This document shows positions 27,033-37,791 of a stretch of DNA of 64,000 nt, piece by piece. A program made the position numbers and the translations under genes. The DNA is from Taxillus chinensis. Taxonomy: Eukaryota; Streptophyta; Magnoliopsida; Santalales; Loranthaceae. The notes under the pieces are model-generated. The model searched no databases. It was not told the origin of the DNA and saw nothing but the letters and a program-made list of their open reading frames with translations. How positions within the stretch are numbered: position 1 is the stretch's first letter; each line of letters opens with the position of its first letter. The stretch covers positions 45,428,249 to 45,492,248 of the forward strand of contig CM042087.1 of the NCBI GenBank assembly GCA_023512835.1, written 5' to 3'.

Positions 27033-27840
27033 TTTTTTTTTCCCACTTGCGACTGCGATGGCCTCTCCTCTCCCATGAAAACCCTCCCCCACTCCCTTTC
27101 TAATTTGTTAGAAAAGAATTTTTAAATGCAATTTCTAAAATTAAAATAAAAAATAACATCATACATACTCTTAAATTTTACGCTTCCTCCATTTGTTTTT
27201 TTTTTCTTTGCACTTGTTTTTTTAGAACTTTGCTCCTGTGGGTGCTGCACTTTTTTCCCCGGTACTTCACTCCAATTGGTGCGTGTGGAATCCAAGAAAT
27301 CGATGTAAGAGTCCAGGTGGACACCCAGAGTAGGCTTTTTATTTTTATTTTTATTTCCCCTTGACAAATTGAACTAACTGTTCGGGGCTCGTTTCGTCAA
27401 CAAAGTTTTTTTTTATATATAAATATTTTGATTTTATTATTTAATTTTTTATTAAAATTAAAGTTTAAATTTTAAAATAAATTATAAAAGAAAAAGTTGT
27501 TTTTTAAGAGATTGTCTTTTTAAAAAATTAGGTTTTGATAAAAACAATATGATGAATTCAGGTACGGGAGAAAAAAAAATTTAAATTGAATTTTATGAAA
27601 AAATAAATTTGAATTAAAAAAAAAACTAAACATGTTTTCTAAAATGTCGACTTCCAAACATGTCGTCTTATTCAAGTGATCTTAATCTTACAAGCACACT
27701 TATATTTTGTTCATGAATATGAATCACAATTTTGTTTTTAGTGTACTTTAGCAAGAGAAATGAATTTTATAAATTTTGAAGAGCTAGAGAAATGATACGC
27801 AAATAATCACTAACCAATCATGTTATTTTAGACTTTAGCG
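27033..27840. other. AT-rich intergenic DNA
   Basis: No supported feature. The minus-strand frame at 27122-27367 is lysine-rich low complexity. Confidence 0.45.
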
Positions 27841-28225
27841 TGGTAGTGTGGGCGGCCTGACGATTGGAGTTGGCTCCTCCATCGGGTTGGAATTTGCAAC
27901 CTCACCGGCAGCTGTGTGAAGTAGATCCTAGGTCGTTAGTGACTCTGACTCCAAGGTCAAGAAGACCATACCTTGCAGCAGCAGAGGTATGTGATGCCGA
28001 TTGGGCTCTGAGTTCAACAAGGGCAGAGAGAATAATAGTGATGATGTTGATGACGAAGCTGACACCCATGCACAAGAGGTAGGTGATGCCGATTGGGCTC
28101 TGAGTGAAACAGCGAACCAAAGGAATGACGAGGCACTCGTTGAGAGGACGATGCCAACGAGGCATATGAGGATGCTAAAGACAGAGGTTAGCAGGGAGAA
28201 ATTTTGCAAGCATAATTGACTCGTC
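27841..28225 (-). other. Unidentified, moderately GC-rich segment with hydrophobic minus-strand frames
   Basis: Overlapping minus-strand frames encode membrane-like stretches (LLTSVFSILICLVGIVLSTS in one, GVSFVINIITIILSALVEL in another). The apparent protein switches frame, and a 28-29 bp segment is duplicated within it, so any ancestral coding sequence is broken. I cannot name a family. Confidence 0.3.
27983..28104 (+). repeat. Duplicated ~28 bp motif, 92 bp apart
   Basis: AGAGGTATGTGATGCCGATT plus GGGCTCTGAG (ending at 28012) recurs with one change, ending at 28104. It lies in an otherwise non-repetitive segment. Confidence 0.8.
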
Positions 28226-29154
28226 AGATTTGATTAGCGATTTAGTGAATCACCAAAATTTCTGTGGTAGTAAAGAATCGACTGTGGATACTTTATGTGA
28301 TATTTTATTATTTATTAATTATTTTTTAACGTTTAACAGGCGATGTCAATGCTCAACCAAAATAAAAACTATGCATATGTTGGCATAAAGTTTTAATGAT
28401 AAAGTTTTAAAAAAAAATCCATTAATTGTAATCTCCAATACCCCTCAAACCCAAGTTTCATATTAATAATAAATATTTTAAAGTTGCACTTATCAAATAA
28501 GCTATATCCTCTTGAAAAAATATTCAAGTCTTTATTAAACTCACTACTTGAGGTCTTGACCTGAGGGCAATGGACTCAATATTTTTTTAGTTAAAACTTA
28601 ACTAAAAAATTTAATTTTATAAATTTTAGCTAGTTATTTTTTTCAACACCAAATAGTAGGTTTAACTCAACAAATCTTTTATTATTCTATTAAAATATTA
28701 ATTTTTTTTACATTTTAAATTATTTATCCTCTCTCCCATACAGGTAAATTGAGATGGTGATAATACTTATTTTAATGTTAAAATAAATTCTAGCTAGTGA
28801 AGTTGACTAAACAAATTTGGCCAACCATAAGAATTTTTCTACATTTAAATTGGTTACTGTTTGACTATATTTTAGCCTTTTGAGTCAACTTCTAGTGTTC
28901 TTAGCATTGAGTCCACCATGTAATACATATACATCCAAATGTATATTAAAATATAGATTGTTGGTAAGCCCAATTGTGTCATTCTTCACTCATAATGTGC
29001 ATAGTGAAAATCTCAACAGAGAATAAGGGTGGTGGGATTGTTTCCTCTATTAAAATTTAGCTTTTTTGCCCGAAGTTTACGTATAATGCTACATTTATTT
29101 TTTTTGGATTTTTTATGTAGACACTAATGGATTATTTCTTGTTGATGCCCAAGA
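28226..29154. other. AT-rich intergenic DNA
   Basis: No feature was recognised, except that GGTGGGATTGTTTCCTCTAT near 29031 is a partial copy of the repeat that follows. Confidence 0.45.
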
Positions 29155-29498
29155 GATAGGATATTATTGGCAATTTAAATTTGGTGTGTTATGTTCAATT
29201 TGTTAATGCTTTCTAGATGGTGGCGGGATTGTTTCCTCTATTGCAATTTGCAAGTGTTATTGGGACTTGCCCTCCACATTATAATTTTGTTATTATTATT
29301 TACCTGTTATCCTTGTGCCGGTGGCTTGTTTGTGGTTTACAACCAGGAGTCAAGGTGTGGTAGCTGACAGCTTAAATTTGGTGTGCTAAATGCAGGGTTT
29401 TTGTGTTAATTTTGTTAGTGCTTTCTAGAAGATAGTAGGGTTCTTTTCTTTGCTGTCATTTGCAGTTGTGTCAATGGGACTAGCTATCCACATGCTAA

Positions 29499-29520
<22 letters not shown>
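29155..29520 (+). repeat. Diverged ~200 bp tandem duplication
   Basis: Segments starting near 29170 and 29370 share ordered blocks: TTTAAATTTGGTGTG, then TTGTTARTGCTTTCTAGA, then TAGGGTT/GGGATTGTTTCC, then CARTTTGCAGTTGT-like, then ATGGGACTAGC/TTGGGACTTGC and CCACATTATAATTTT-like. A third partial copy lies near 29030. Confidence 0.65.

Positions 29521-29557
<37 letters not shown>
29501..29557. repeat. (ATT)n microsatellite
   Basis: About 19 perfect TTA/ATT units. Confidence 0.95.
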
Positions 29558-29561
<4 letters not shown>

Positions 29562-30504
29562 ATTAATTTACATCAACTGGGTATCTCAATTATTTGGGTT
29601 TAATGTTGCATTTGGATGAGATATGTCAAGCAGAAAATTAACTTCATCATAACCGTTACTCATTGCCATAATAGCTGCCACAAAAACTATGACTTCAAGT
29701 GCCGGCAAACATAATATTAAAGATTACGAAACAATAAGATAAACAAAGGAGCAAGAAAGAAGGCGAAAAAAAAAAAAGAAATTTTTTTTATTCAATATGT
29801 GAGTCAAAACTCTATTACAAATTATTACAGTAAAAACATTTGCTATCAAGACCCATGACTTTCACGTATAACTCTTTTGCCCTTATTACATAAAAATAAA
29901 ATAAAGGTGTTATCCATGAAAAGTAATTTCCTATTTAACCAACCAATTTGCAATATATAACAATACAATTAGCATGCTATTATCAAATGATTTTTTAAAA
30001 AACAATCAGATCATGTAACATATAACATTATGTATCACAATATATCTTATGTTATAACATTGAGTAGCTATTTGATTACACAAATTAGCACCCGCAATTT
30101 TTCCTTTTGACAATGTATATCGATCTCGGCAAACAAAACTTAGCGTTACTATGGCCGTGTGATAATAGATAACAATAAAATCAAAGCATAGGTGTCCTCT
30201 TGACTTCCTCCATCAATGCATTCAATTTCTAAATATAGTATATATGTTTATAGTACGGGTGTGACTGGTCTTCAACATTGAAAGTGTGCACCTTATTTTT
30301 AACTTCTATCCATGGAAATCAACCAACAAAGTCTGCATACCCTACATGCATGATATGAGCCACATATAGGCCGATAGATTTCACCTTAAGAGTGCATATA
30401 CCCTAAAGATATAATCTGCAGAGTCTGCAAAGCAACAAGTGGTTTTAGTTGGGTAGGGCGATTACATAGGAACTAGAGAGGTTAAAATTAATGTGCAATC
30501 TCTT
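29558..30504. other. AT-rich intergenic DNA
   Basis: Nothing recognised. Confidence 0.45.
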
Positions 30505-31000
30505 TCTGAACAACAATAGGCTTTTGGGTAGCATTCCATTAAGGATTGGGATGCTATTTAATTTGACATCTAAACTTGGTAGCAAACTAAAGTGGCCGGA
30601 TTCCCAATCAAATGGGCAATTAGGAGAAACTAGTGTTCTTCAATTTGAGAAGCAATAAGCTTAGTGGGGCTATTCCCATTGGCATTAGCAAATAAGAATT
30701 TTTGGCAAATCATGATCTTAGCCGAAATTTGTTGGGAGGAGACATACCAAAGTAGCTCCGCACCGGTGAGACAGACTAGAATATTTGAATCTCTCGTGTA
30801 ATAATGAACTCTCTAGTTCAATCGCATCTTACTTTAAGAATCCGGAAGGACTAACGTCTATTGATGTATCTTACAATAAGTTAAAAGGCTTCTTTCTAAC
30901 AGCAAGCCTTTTCAGATTTATTCAATTCTTACCGAAATAACTCCGAACTGTGTGATAATGTCAAAGTGCTAGCTGGAGGAATGTCCATAAGAGCTTCACT
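30505..31000 (+). pseudogene. LRR receptor-like kinase ectodomain fragment (MIK/At4g08850-like), degenerate
   Basis: Shifting between frames, the sequence spells leucine-rich repeats: NNRLLGSIPLRIGMLFNLTS, then GRIPNQMGN, NLRSNKLSGAIPIGISK, HDLSRNLLGGDIPK and IDVSYNKLKGF. It ends in RNNSELCDNVKVLAGG, matching the post-LRR cap of MDIS1-interacting-receptor-like kinases (family pattern: SYNKLEGPLP ... NNxxLCGNV). Stops and frameshifts are numerous. No transmembrane or kinase segment follows, so only about 160 codons of ectodomain survive. Confidence 0.75.
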
Positions 31001-31259
31001 ACAAGCATGTTGCGTATCAACATTCTAAATTTCCGGCCCAGCAACATGTTATTCCAAAATTTACTTTTAAATAAACAATTTAAAATGAACTATATCAAAG
31101 TTTACTTTCGAAAGTTAATATTCAAAATTACGGTTCACAAGTAATTTAAATGTGTACTATACTCTATAAACTATTCAAAAAGTAAAATATTCAAAGCTAA
31201 AATTACTTTTCAAAAATTATTATTTACAAATAACCTAACAAAGATGAAAAATATTAAAA

Positions 31260-31447
31260 TTGGTCGACGATGCAGGCGGCTGGGGGTGATCGACGGCTGG
31301 GCAGCAACGTTGGTCGTCCATGCAGCGGCTGGGGGGGCGCGATCAACAACAGTGTCGTTGGTCGACGATGAAGCGGCTGGGGGTTGCAATTGACGGTTGG
31401 GTAGTGTCGTTGGTCGATGACACATCGGCTGGGGGCAGTGTTCGTAA
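31260..31447. repeat. Minisatellite, four ~50 bp units
   Basis: TTGGTCGACGATGCAGGCGG followed by CTGGGGG and CGACGGCTGGG-like sequence repeats four times with drift (units near 31260, 31310, 31358 and 31410). It forms a GC-rich island in AT-rich DNA. The minus-strand frame across it is a by-product. Confidence 0.75.
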
Positions 31448-31591
31448 ACTGTTTTAGGAGATAAATGATTGTACAAAAGTTTTTTTAAAAGGTTTACTTC
31501 CGTGTTATATTGATTTCTTCAAATTAACTATTTAAAAATAAATTTTACTTTTTTTTCCTAACCTATTGTTAAAAATATATACTATATAATA

Positions 31592-32343
31592 TATAGGGGT
31601 GGGCAATGGATACCCGCCCCCGCTACCCCGCCCGCTATCCATTCTTTCTTGAGCGGGTACGGTTTTTAAACTTGACACCCCCAGGGGTGACGGGAAAGCG
31701 ATAATAGGTAGCGGGGTCACCACCTGCCCCCCGTCCCGTCTAATTTTAATAATGTTTATTTATAATTTTATAATATTTTAAATATTATTATTTATGATTT
31801 TTAATATTTTTGAATGATATTTATTATTGTAAAATTAAATCATTTTTAATAATTTTTTTTTGTTAAAAATGATGTAGAAATTTAATTTAAGCCAAAATTA
31901 TTAATATAGACAGATATAATAAAAAACGATAACAAAATATGAACAAATCAAACCTCATTCATAGACATATTAAAGAACGGTATATCCTATCACGCCTATA
32001 TATGAAACGAGATATAATCTTAAAATTTAATCTACTACCTAAGCGAGGACAGGATGCGGTAATAGGTTGATTCTGCCTCCAATAGGACACGAATTACTTC
32101 TATCAACTGCTTCGTTGAGCCTCTAAAAGACAAGATTGTCTTAAAAGAGAAAATAATAAAAGTCAGTAGCGGGGTGCGGGCGGATGAAGCCTCCTCCCGC
32201 TTACCCCGCCATAGGATGGGGTACCCCGACCCGCCTATACATGGGCCGGGATATGATTTTAAAAAAATTTTACCCACCTAAGCGGGGGCGGGGTACGGTA
32301 ATAAGTAAACCCCACCCCCGCTATGGCGGGTAGCACCCCTATA
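31592..32343. mobile_element. hAT-like non-autonomous DNA transposon, ~0.75 kb
   Basis: Left end TATAGGGGTGGGCAATGG, right end TAGCACCCCTATA, giving inverted TAGGGGTG termini. An 8-bp flank, ATATAATA (31584-31591), is matched by ATATAATG (32344-32351) at 7 of 8. Subterminal regions are GC-rich (ACCCGCCCCCGCTACCCCGC-type on the left, GCGGGGGCGGGGTACGG-type on the right) around an AT-rich core with no transposase. An 8-bp duplication and TAGGGGTG ends fit hAT elements. Confidence 0.7.
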
Positions 32344-32351
32344 ATATAATG

Positions 32352-33305
32352 TGTTCAGTCCAAAAGATAAATGGAAGTATATTAATTTTGAATAATATCT
32401 GAAGAAATACAATCTTTTTTTAAAATAATATGACAGTTTTAGATTAAGAAATAATGAAAGAAAAATGAAAGAATAGGCAAAGAGTTCCCGGCCAATGAAT
32501 GATTTATGGTGGAGGGTATTATTTTTTAAAATAATAAGACTGATAAATTTTTTAATATTTATGAGTGATATAAAGTTATAATATTTTAAAAAATAAAACA
32601 TATTAAATAAACAACATTAAATAAACAAGATTACATGGTTGCTTTCCGAAGCTTTCAATCGACCATATAAGGGAAACAACCGAAAAAGGCAGTGGCTAGA
32701 CAGCGATGGTGTGCCAGGCTAGATCTGTACTGGTGCAAGTGCACCATATAAAATATTTAGTTTCCTCAAATGCAATAAATATATGTTAAAATAATTACAT
32801 GCTTTCCACCGAAATATATGTCCAAAAATAATAAATATTTTTAAGTGGAATATTTCACGCAGTAGTGCAATATTAATCATGTGATTTGTTTTTTATAAAA
32901 TCATCATACCAACAAATATGCTGTCTGATGAGAGTACCAACAATTCATCATCTTAATTCAAAAATATGCTGTCTGAGTAGGTTAAGCCTAAGAACACTTG
33001 ATTCAACTTTCGTTCTTCCTTAATAATAATAATAATAATAATAACAATAATAAGAGGTAATGAGTGATTTGTGTAAGCATTTCCACCTCACCAGTCAACC
33101 ATTAATTAGGGGTAGGGGTTTAACGTAACAATATGGTGTGGTGGTGAGGATTTTGAAACCGTCGCATTTTGTGCCATTTTGGGAAGTAGATAAAACTCGA
33201 TATCCAATGCCCAAACGACACCGTACCCATCACGAGAAGTTCAAGTTGCCTTCCGCATGCTACTACTAAAGCGATTCAACTCAATGATGATATGAACATA
33301 TGTCA
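32352..33305. other. AT-rich intergenic DNA with (TAA)n at ~33020-33052
   Basis: No gene recognised. The last part probably contains promoter sequence of the clathrin assembly gene, but no clear TATA box was identified. Confidence 0.4.
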
Positions 33306-33961
33306 ATTCCTTAGGAGTTCAGAGAGAGAGAGAGAGGGGTCTGCTCAAGCCTCTCAAGGCAACAAGAGCATATATGCCACTCTGCTAGCTCCGAGATTCA
33401 TCGCCACAGTTTCTGCAAGTGTATCGAAGAACCGGTAATGGATTTGATTCTCTGCTTCTTCTGATCTGTTTTGCTTGTTTGCTTGCTTGGGTTTCAGTGA
33501 TGATATGAACATATATGAATTCCAACACTTAACAATATATATATATAATTACGAGTGCATATTATTAGAATCCAAGGACCTACATCCTAAAATCAATTGG
33601 GTTAGGAGAGGCTACCCTTGGATCTATATCAAGCATATTATGGTTGGTTACTTTTCCAATGTGGACTCTAACACCCCCCGCGTGGCAACGTGGATAATAC
33701 ATACGGCCGGAAAATCGTGGGTAAGGCAAACATTGGAAACAAACTCTACTACGGAATAACATGGTGAGTGAAAACACAACCGCTTCGATCCTATTAGAAT
33801 CCAAGGACCTACATCGTAAAACCAATTGGTGTAGGAGAGGCTACTCTTGGATGTATGGTTGGTTACTTTTCCAATGGGACTCTAACATATATATATCACC
33901 GGAGTGGGAATTAATAAATTGTATCAGCAGCAGGTACATGCATGTGTATGTTGAGTCGAGG
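33306..33961 (+). other. 5'UTR exon and leader intron of the clathrin assembly protein gene
   Basis: A GA-rich leader (about 33318-33340) leads to a donor-like AACCG|GTAATG at 33433. An acceptor, ATCAGCAGCAG, near 33931 precedes a short leader and the ATG at 33962. The intron between carries a duplicated repeat (33563-33673 and 33792-33887). The UTR structure is inferred from splice motifs only. Confidence 0.45.
33563..33887 (+). repeat. Two direct copies of a ~100 bp dispersed repeat in the leader intron
   Basis: TATTAGAATCCAAGGACCTA begins both copies (33563 and 33792). Both continue through CAATTGG, TAGGAGAGGCTAC, CTTGGAT, GGTTGGTTACTTTTCCAAT and GACTCTAACA. The second copy lacks about 15 bp. 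Between them lies GCGTGGCAACGTGGATAATA, so this may be two fragments of one LTR or TRIM-type element; its class is unresolved. Confidence 0.75.
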
Positions 33962-35911
33962 ATGACGTCCAAGACGATACGGAAGGCGATCGGAGCGGTG
34001 AAGGACCAGACGAGCATCCGCATCGCCAAGGTGGCGGGGAAGGGGAACATCTCGCCGGAGCTGGAAATCCTGATGGTGAAAGCGACGAGCCACGACGGGG
34101 ACCCCTCGGGGGAGAAGTACGTGAGGGAGATTGTGGGGCTGACGTCGCTGTCCCGAGGCAACGCCGACGCGTGCATGGCCGCCATCACCAAGCGGCTGGG
34201 CAGGACCCGGGACTGGGTGGTGGCCCTCAAGGCTGTGATGGTGGTGCACAGGTTGTTGGTGGCGGGTGGGGGCCTGGGGTTCCAGGAGGAGATCTTGCAC
34301 GCCAAGCGGAGAGGCACTCGGATTGTGAACCTTTGGGGGTTCAAGGACGAAGCCCACTCCAATTCTTGGGACCACTGTCGCTTCGTTCGGGCGTACGCCT
34401 CGTATCTGGATCAGAAGGTGGATTTGATCGCCTACCACCGCAGGTTGAGCTTCGGATTAACCACAATCGGAGGGAGTGCTACTGCTACTGCTACTGCTAC
34501 TGATACTGATGATGAATATTTGTGCCTGTACTCCCCTTCACACCTGATCAGTAACAGTAATCCCACCCCCAAGGAGATGAGGATGATCAGGAGGAGGCGC
34601 GAGAGGGTTTTAGAGAAAGCCATTCAACTACAGCGGCTTGTGGATCGCTTCTTGAAGTGTCGGCCCACGGGGGAGGCTAACAATAACAGGTTGGTGCTCA
34701 TTGGGGTCCGTTTGATCGTCAAGGAGAGTTTCAAGCTGTACGCTGATCTATGTGAGGCGCTGGACGTACTTTTGGATCAATTTGAAGAGATGGAATACAA
34801 GGAGCGTGTTATGGTCTTTGAGGTTTATGTGGATGCTTCTAAGCAGGTGGTTGAGCTTGAGGAATTTTATGATTGGTGCAAGGACAGTGTTGTTTTTCCA
34901 AGCTCTTCTTCTGATGTGTACCCTCGAGTTCGTAGGATTACTGGCATACTTTTGGAGACTCTGGAGGGGTCCTTGAAAGAGAGGGCTACAAAGAAGCCAA
35001 ATCCAAGTAGTAGTTTTGAGGAGGAGATCCCACCTCAAACAGTGGTGGATACCAATTCAAATGCCAATGCAAACGAAATAAAGTCTTCTCTCCCTGCTCA
35101 TCAAACAGAAAAATGTACACTACCTCCCTCGCCCAAACCCGAATCCACACCTGAGATGATGATGATGATGATGATGCCTCAGCCTCCAAAAGAGGAGGCT
35201 GAGGCTGAGGACTTGGTGAATCTAAGGGATGATGATGGTGCTACCGGTGATGAGCACAGTAGCCAAACGGCTTTGGCTCTTTTCTCCGGAGCTCCCAACA
35301 GTAGTGTTCATAGCTCATGGGAAGCATTCCCATCCACTAATGGAGGAGGAGAATCTGAGGTTGCCTCGGGGTGGCAAGAGCCAGCAGCAGCTGAGGGTGG
35401 TGGTAAAGCCGATTGGGAATTGGATCTGGTGGAATCTGCCAGGTTCGATCAAGTGCTGTTGAATGGGATATATGATCAGGGAGCGGTGAGACAAGAAGTC
35501 GACATTGTCCAACTGGGCGATGGGGGCGCGAGTAGTGTGGCCTTGCCAGGGGGCAAGGGTGCGGTGCCGGTGTTGGCGCTGCCAGCACCTGATGGGATGA
35601 CGACTGTCCAGGTTGTTGTGGGGCAGCAGGACCCATTCGCGGCTTCGCTGATGGTTCCGCCTCCCTCTTATGTGCAGATAGCAGACATGGAGAGGAAGCA
35701 ACAGCTGCTTGTGCAGGAGCAGCAAACTTGGCAGCAGTATGGGAGTAATGGGATGCGGGGGCAAGTGGATCTGGGCAAGATTGGCGGTGGGTTCATCACA
35801 CACTATGGAGTTGTTAGTCCACAAGCAGGGGCGGTTCCATATGGGAGGATGCCTTCACCTGCCTATGGCATGGAACCACATCCAGGTGGGTATCACCGCA
35901 CACTTCATTGA
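33962..35911 (+). CDS. ANTH-domain clathrin assembly protein (AP180/CALM, PICALM-like)
   Basis: Intronless 649-residue protein from the ATG at 33962; the frame is open further upstream but only through the repeat-bearing leader. The N-terminus MTSKTIRKAIGAVKDQTS is the standard plant start. The ANTH lipid-binding site is visible as LMVKATSHD (37-45), followed by EKYVREIVGLTS, DWVVALKAVMVVHRLL and RRGTRIVNLWGF; the ANTH fold extends to roughly residue 300. A threonine/alanine run starts near 173 and a run of seven Met lies at 399-405. The disordered tail holds ALALFSGAP and DPFAASL (from residue 557), the kind of DPF peptide that binds the AP-2 ear, then PPPSYVQIADMERKQQLLVQ and EQQTWQQYGSNGM. 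These proteins bind PI(4,5)P2 and clathrin to build coated vesicles at the plasma membrane. It most resembles the At1g03050/At4g02650 subgroup. No break is seen. Confidence 0.95.
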   Translation: MTSKTIRKAIGAVKDQTSIRIAKVAGKGNISPELEILMVKATSHDGDPSGEKYVREIVGLTSLSRGNADACMAAITKRLGRTRDWVVALKAVMVVHRLLVAGGGLGFQEEILHAKRRGTRIVNLWGFKDEAHSNSWDHCRFVRAYASYLDQKVDLIAYHRRLSFGLTTIGGSATATATATDTDDEYLCLYSPSHLISNSNPTPKEMRMIRRRRERVLEKAIQLQRLVDRFLKCRPTGEANNNRLVLIGVRLIVKESFKLYADLCEALDVLLDQFEEMEYKERVMVFEVYVDASKQVVELEEFYDWCKDSVVFPSSSSDVYPRVRRITGILLETLEGSLKERATKKPNPSSSFEEEIPPQTVVDTNSNANANEIKSSLPAHQTEKCTLPPSPKPESTPEMMMMMMMPQPPKEEAEAEDLVNLRDDDGATGDEHSSQTALALFSGAPNSSVHSSWEAFPSTNGGGESEVASGWQEPAAAEGGGKADWELDLVESARFDQVLLNGIYDQGAVRQEVDIVQLGDGGASSVALPGGKGAVPVLALPAPDGMTTVQVVVGQQDPFAASLMVPPPSYVQIADMERKQQLLVQEQQTWQQYGSNGMRGQVDLGKIGGGFITHYGVVSPQAGAVPYGRMPSPAYGMEPHPGGYHRTLH

Positions 35912-36194
35912 TTCACGGGTGTCAATATTAACATACTTGTCAATATTCAAATGCACATTCCTCAGAATTCAACACATGGTTGTTTATTCTCTTTATTTGA
36001 GATCTGTGGGTGGCTCTTTCGTCTTTGTATCTATCATTCTACATTCTACAAAAGCCTCCCTAAACGGCACCTTAAAATACATAATTCGCTACTATCACCC
36101 TCGCCAGATATAGCGATCCTGGTCGCTACATAAAATTTTTATTATTTTAACGCGTGGAACGAACAAATCATCAAATCCTAGCTCTAGTCTCTCT
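35912..36194 (+). other. Presumed 3'UTR of the clathrin assembly gene
   Basis: Unremarkable T/A-rich sequence after the stop. No strong AATAAA signal; the weak variant ACATAAAATT lies near 36127. Confidence 0.4.
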
Positions 36195-36420
36195 CCCTGC
36201 TACCCTGTGGACGAGGTTGTTACTTTAGCCCAACTAAGACATCAGTCTGAAAACCCATCTTCTGCCCCAGCTACCGATGCGCGCCACCACCGCTCTTCAT
36301 GGGACCAAGATCGAAACCGAGACTGAGACATGGACAGGGACCGTGACCGAGACCGGGAACGTCGAGAGTCTGATCATCGTAGCTGTGAAAAAGAACGTGA
36401 AGAAGCAGGGACGATCCAGA
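36195..36420 (+). pseudogene. Fragment encoding an Arg/Asp/Glu-rich (splicing-factor-like) stretch, interrupted
   Basis: One frame reads VDEVVTLAQLRHQSENPSSA, then RHHRSSWDQDRNRD, a TGA stop, then DMDRDRDRDRERRESDHRSC and EKEREE. The alternating RD/RE sequence resembles RNA-processing proteins, but that composition is shared by many families. The in-frame stop, isolation and abrupt entry into AT-rich DNA suggest a captured or processed gene fragment. Identity unknown. Confidence 0.35.
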
Positions 36421-37136
36421 AAAAAATATATATAATTATGATTAATACTGTCTAATTATGATTTATATAAATTATATAAATCATATAATTTATATTTAAA
36501 AAAAATATTTTAAATTATGATTAATTAATTAATGAGTAAAAGCATAAAAAACTTTCCAAAGCATTTTATAACTAAGTTCGATAACTTTTTAAAATTTTAT
36601 AATCTATTTATCACTATTGCGGTTAGTAACATATTTATCGCAAATACTTTAAAATAATAAACCATATTACTAATTAATTTTTATTATAAATATATATTAT
36701 TAGAATTTGAGACAGTAAATCTTATTAGGCGCCGATATATTAACAATAATTATAATTTATCCACATATAGTGATTTATTATTATGCCTTATTCAATTAAT
36801 AACCATATTAATTATATATATATATATTATAAATATCAACATAATTATATATAATTCGAATTACATAATCAATAATTATTTGTAACTGTGTGATATTAAT
36901 AAATACTCTAGGTTATTAATTACGTCTAATTATATTGTATTTGTATTTAATATTTGGGCTTACTCTAATTATATATATATAATGTTATAATTAAATTTTA
37001 TTAGTTTAATATACATTTTTTTTAAAAAAAAACTTAAAATTGGGGGGGGGGGGGGGGGGGGGGGGGGCATGTGAAGAAGAGTCATGGGCTCGCGAAGAGA
37101 GGCTTGCTAATAGAGATGGTGTGTATTTAGGTATTA
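36421..37136. other. AT-rich intergenic DNA with a G26 homopolymer
   Basis: Very AT-rich sequence; a 26-base G run occupies 37042-37067. No coding sequence. Confidence 0.5.
37042..37067 (+). repeat. G26 homopolymer
   Basis: Uninterrupted poly(G) in an AT-rich setting. Like the G38 run at 21040, it may be a sequencing or assembly artefact. Confidence 0.8.
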
Positions 37137-37398
37137 GGATAAGTGTTCGTAAATAGTATATATTTTTTATCCACAGTAAAAATACTATAGTAGCTTCGTG
37201 GACAGGAAATTTTTTCTATTTCGGTATGCTAATTTTTATTTCCTATTTTTATATTTTCTCTCAATAACTGGTATCAGAGCTTCCGGTTCGAATTCTCTTG
37301 AAATACACAAGTATGCTCTATGAGTCTGTGACTGCATCTATGTCCGATCTGTCACATCAGAAAAGATTTGTTCTTGAGTATTTTGGTTTTGTGTATAT

Positions 37399-37791
37399 TG
37401 TCACGGGGTCAGATTTCCTGCACCTTTCAACCCATTGCGTCACTTAGCTTCTCTTTACACAGTCCACTAAGTTTAGCCTTTGAGGGTTGATACGCACGTA
37501 GACTCGTTTCGCCCTGCCATCAGGCTCATCAGGGGAACAACTCCAGTTTCCGACCAGTTTTGTGTAAGGATGGCCAAATCTCTTCTTCAACGTCAAGTCC
37601 TTAACTAGCGGCGTGCTCCTCGCGTTCAACTGGATCGGCACGTCTGAACTCCGAAGGGGTTCCATCCATTCTCCTCCACGAACTACCTAGTACGCACCGT
37701 TTACGCTTCAACCTACCCCTCTCATATAAGTAGCACGGATACATTTCTGGATCATGCACTGAGAAACGTCCCGAATCCTCGGAGCGTGACA
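37399..37791 (-). mobile_element. Solo LTR of the TRIM family, minus orientation
   Basis: Reads TGTCACGGGGTCAG to GAGCGTGACA and is the reverse complement of the LTRs at 38026-38427 and 38823-39225, with more divergence. It is flanked by ATAT and ATAC, a near-match 4-bp duplication. It lies between the primer-binding site and gag of the host copia-like element. No internal TRIM sequence remains, so it arose by LTR-LTR recombination. Confidence 0.8.

Noticed and set aside
34171..34503. Plus and minus frames of 60-175 codons inside the clathrin assembly gene
   Set aside because: Shadow frames of the GC-rich real CDS.
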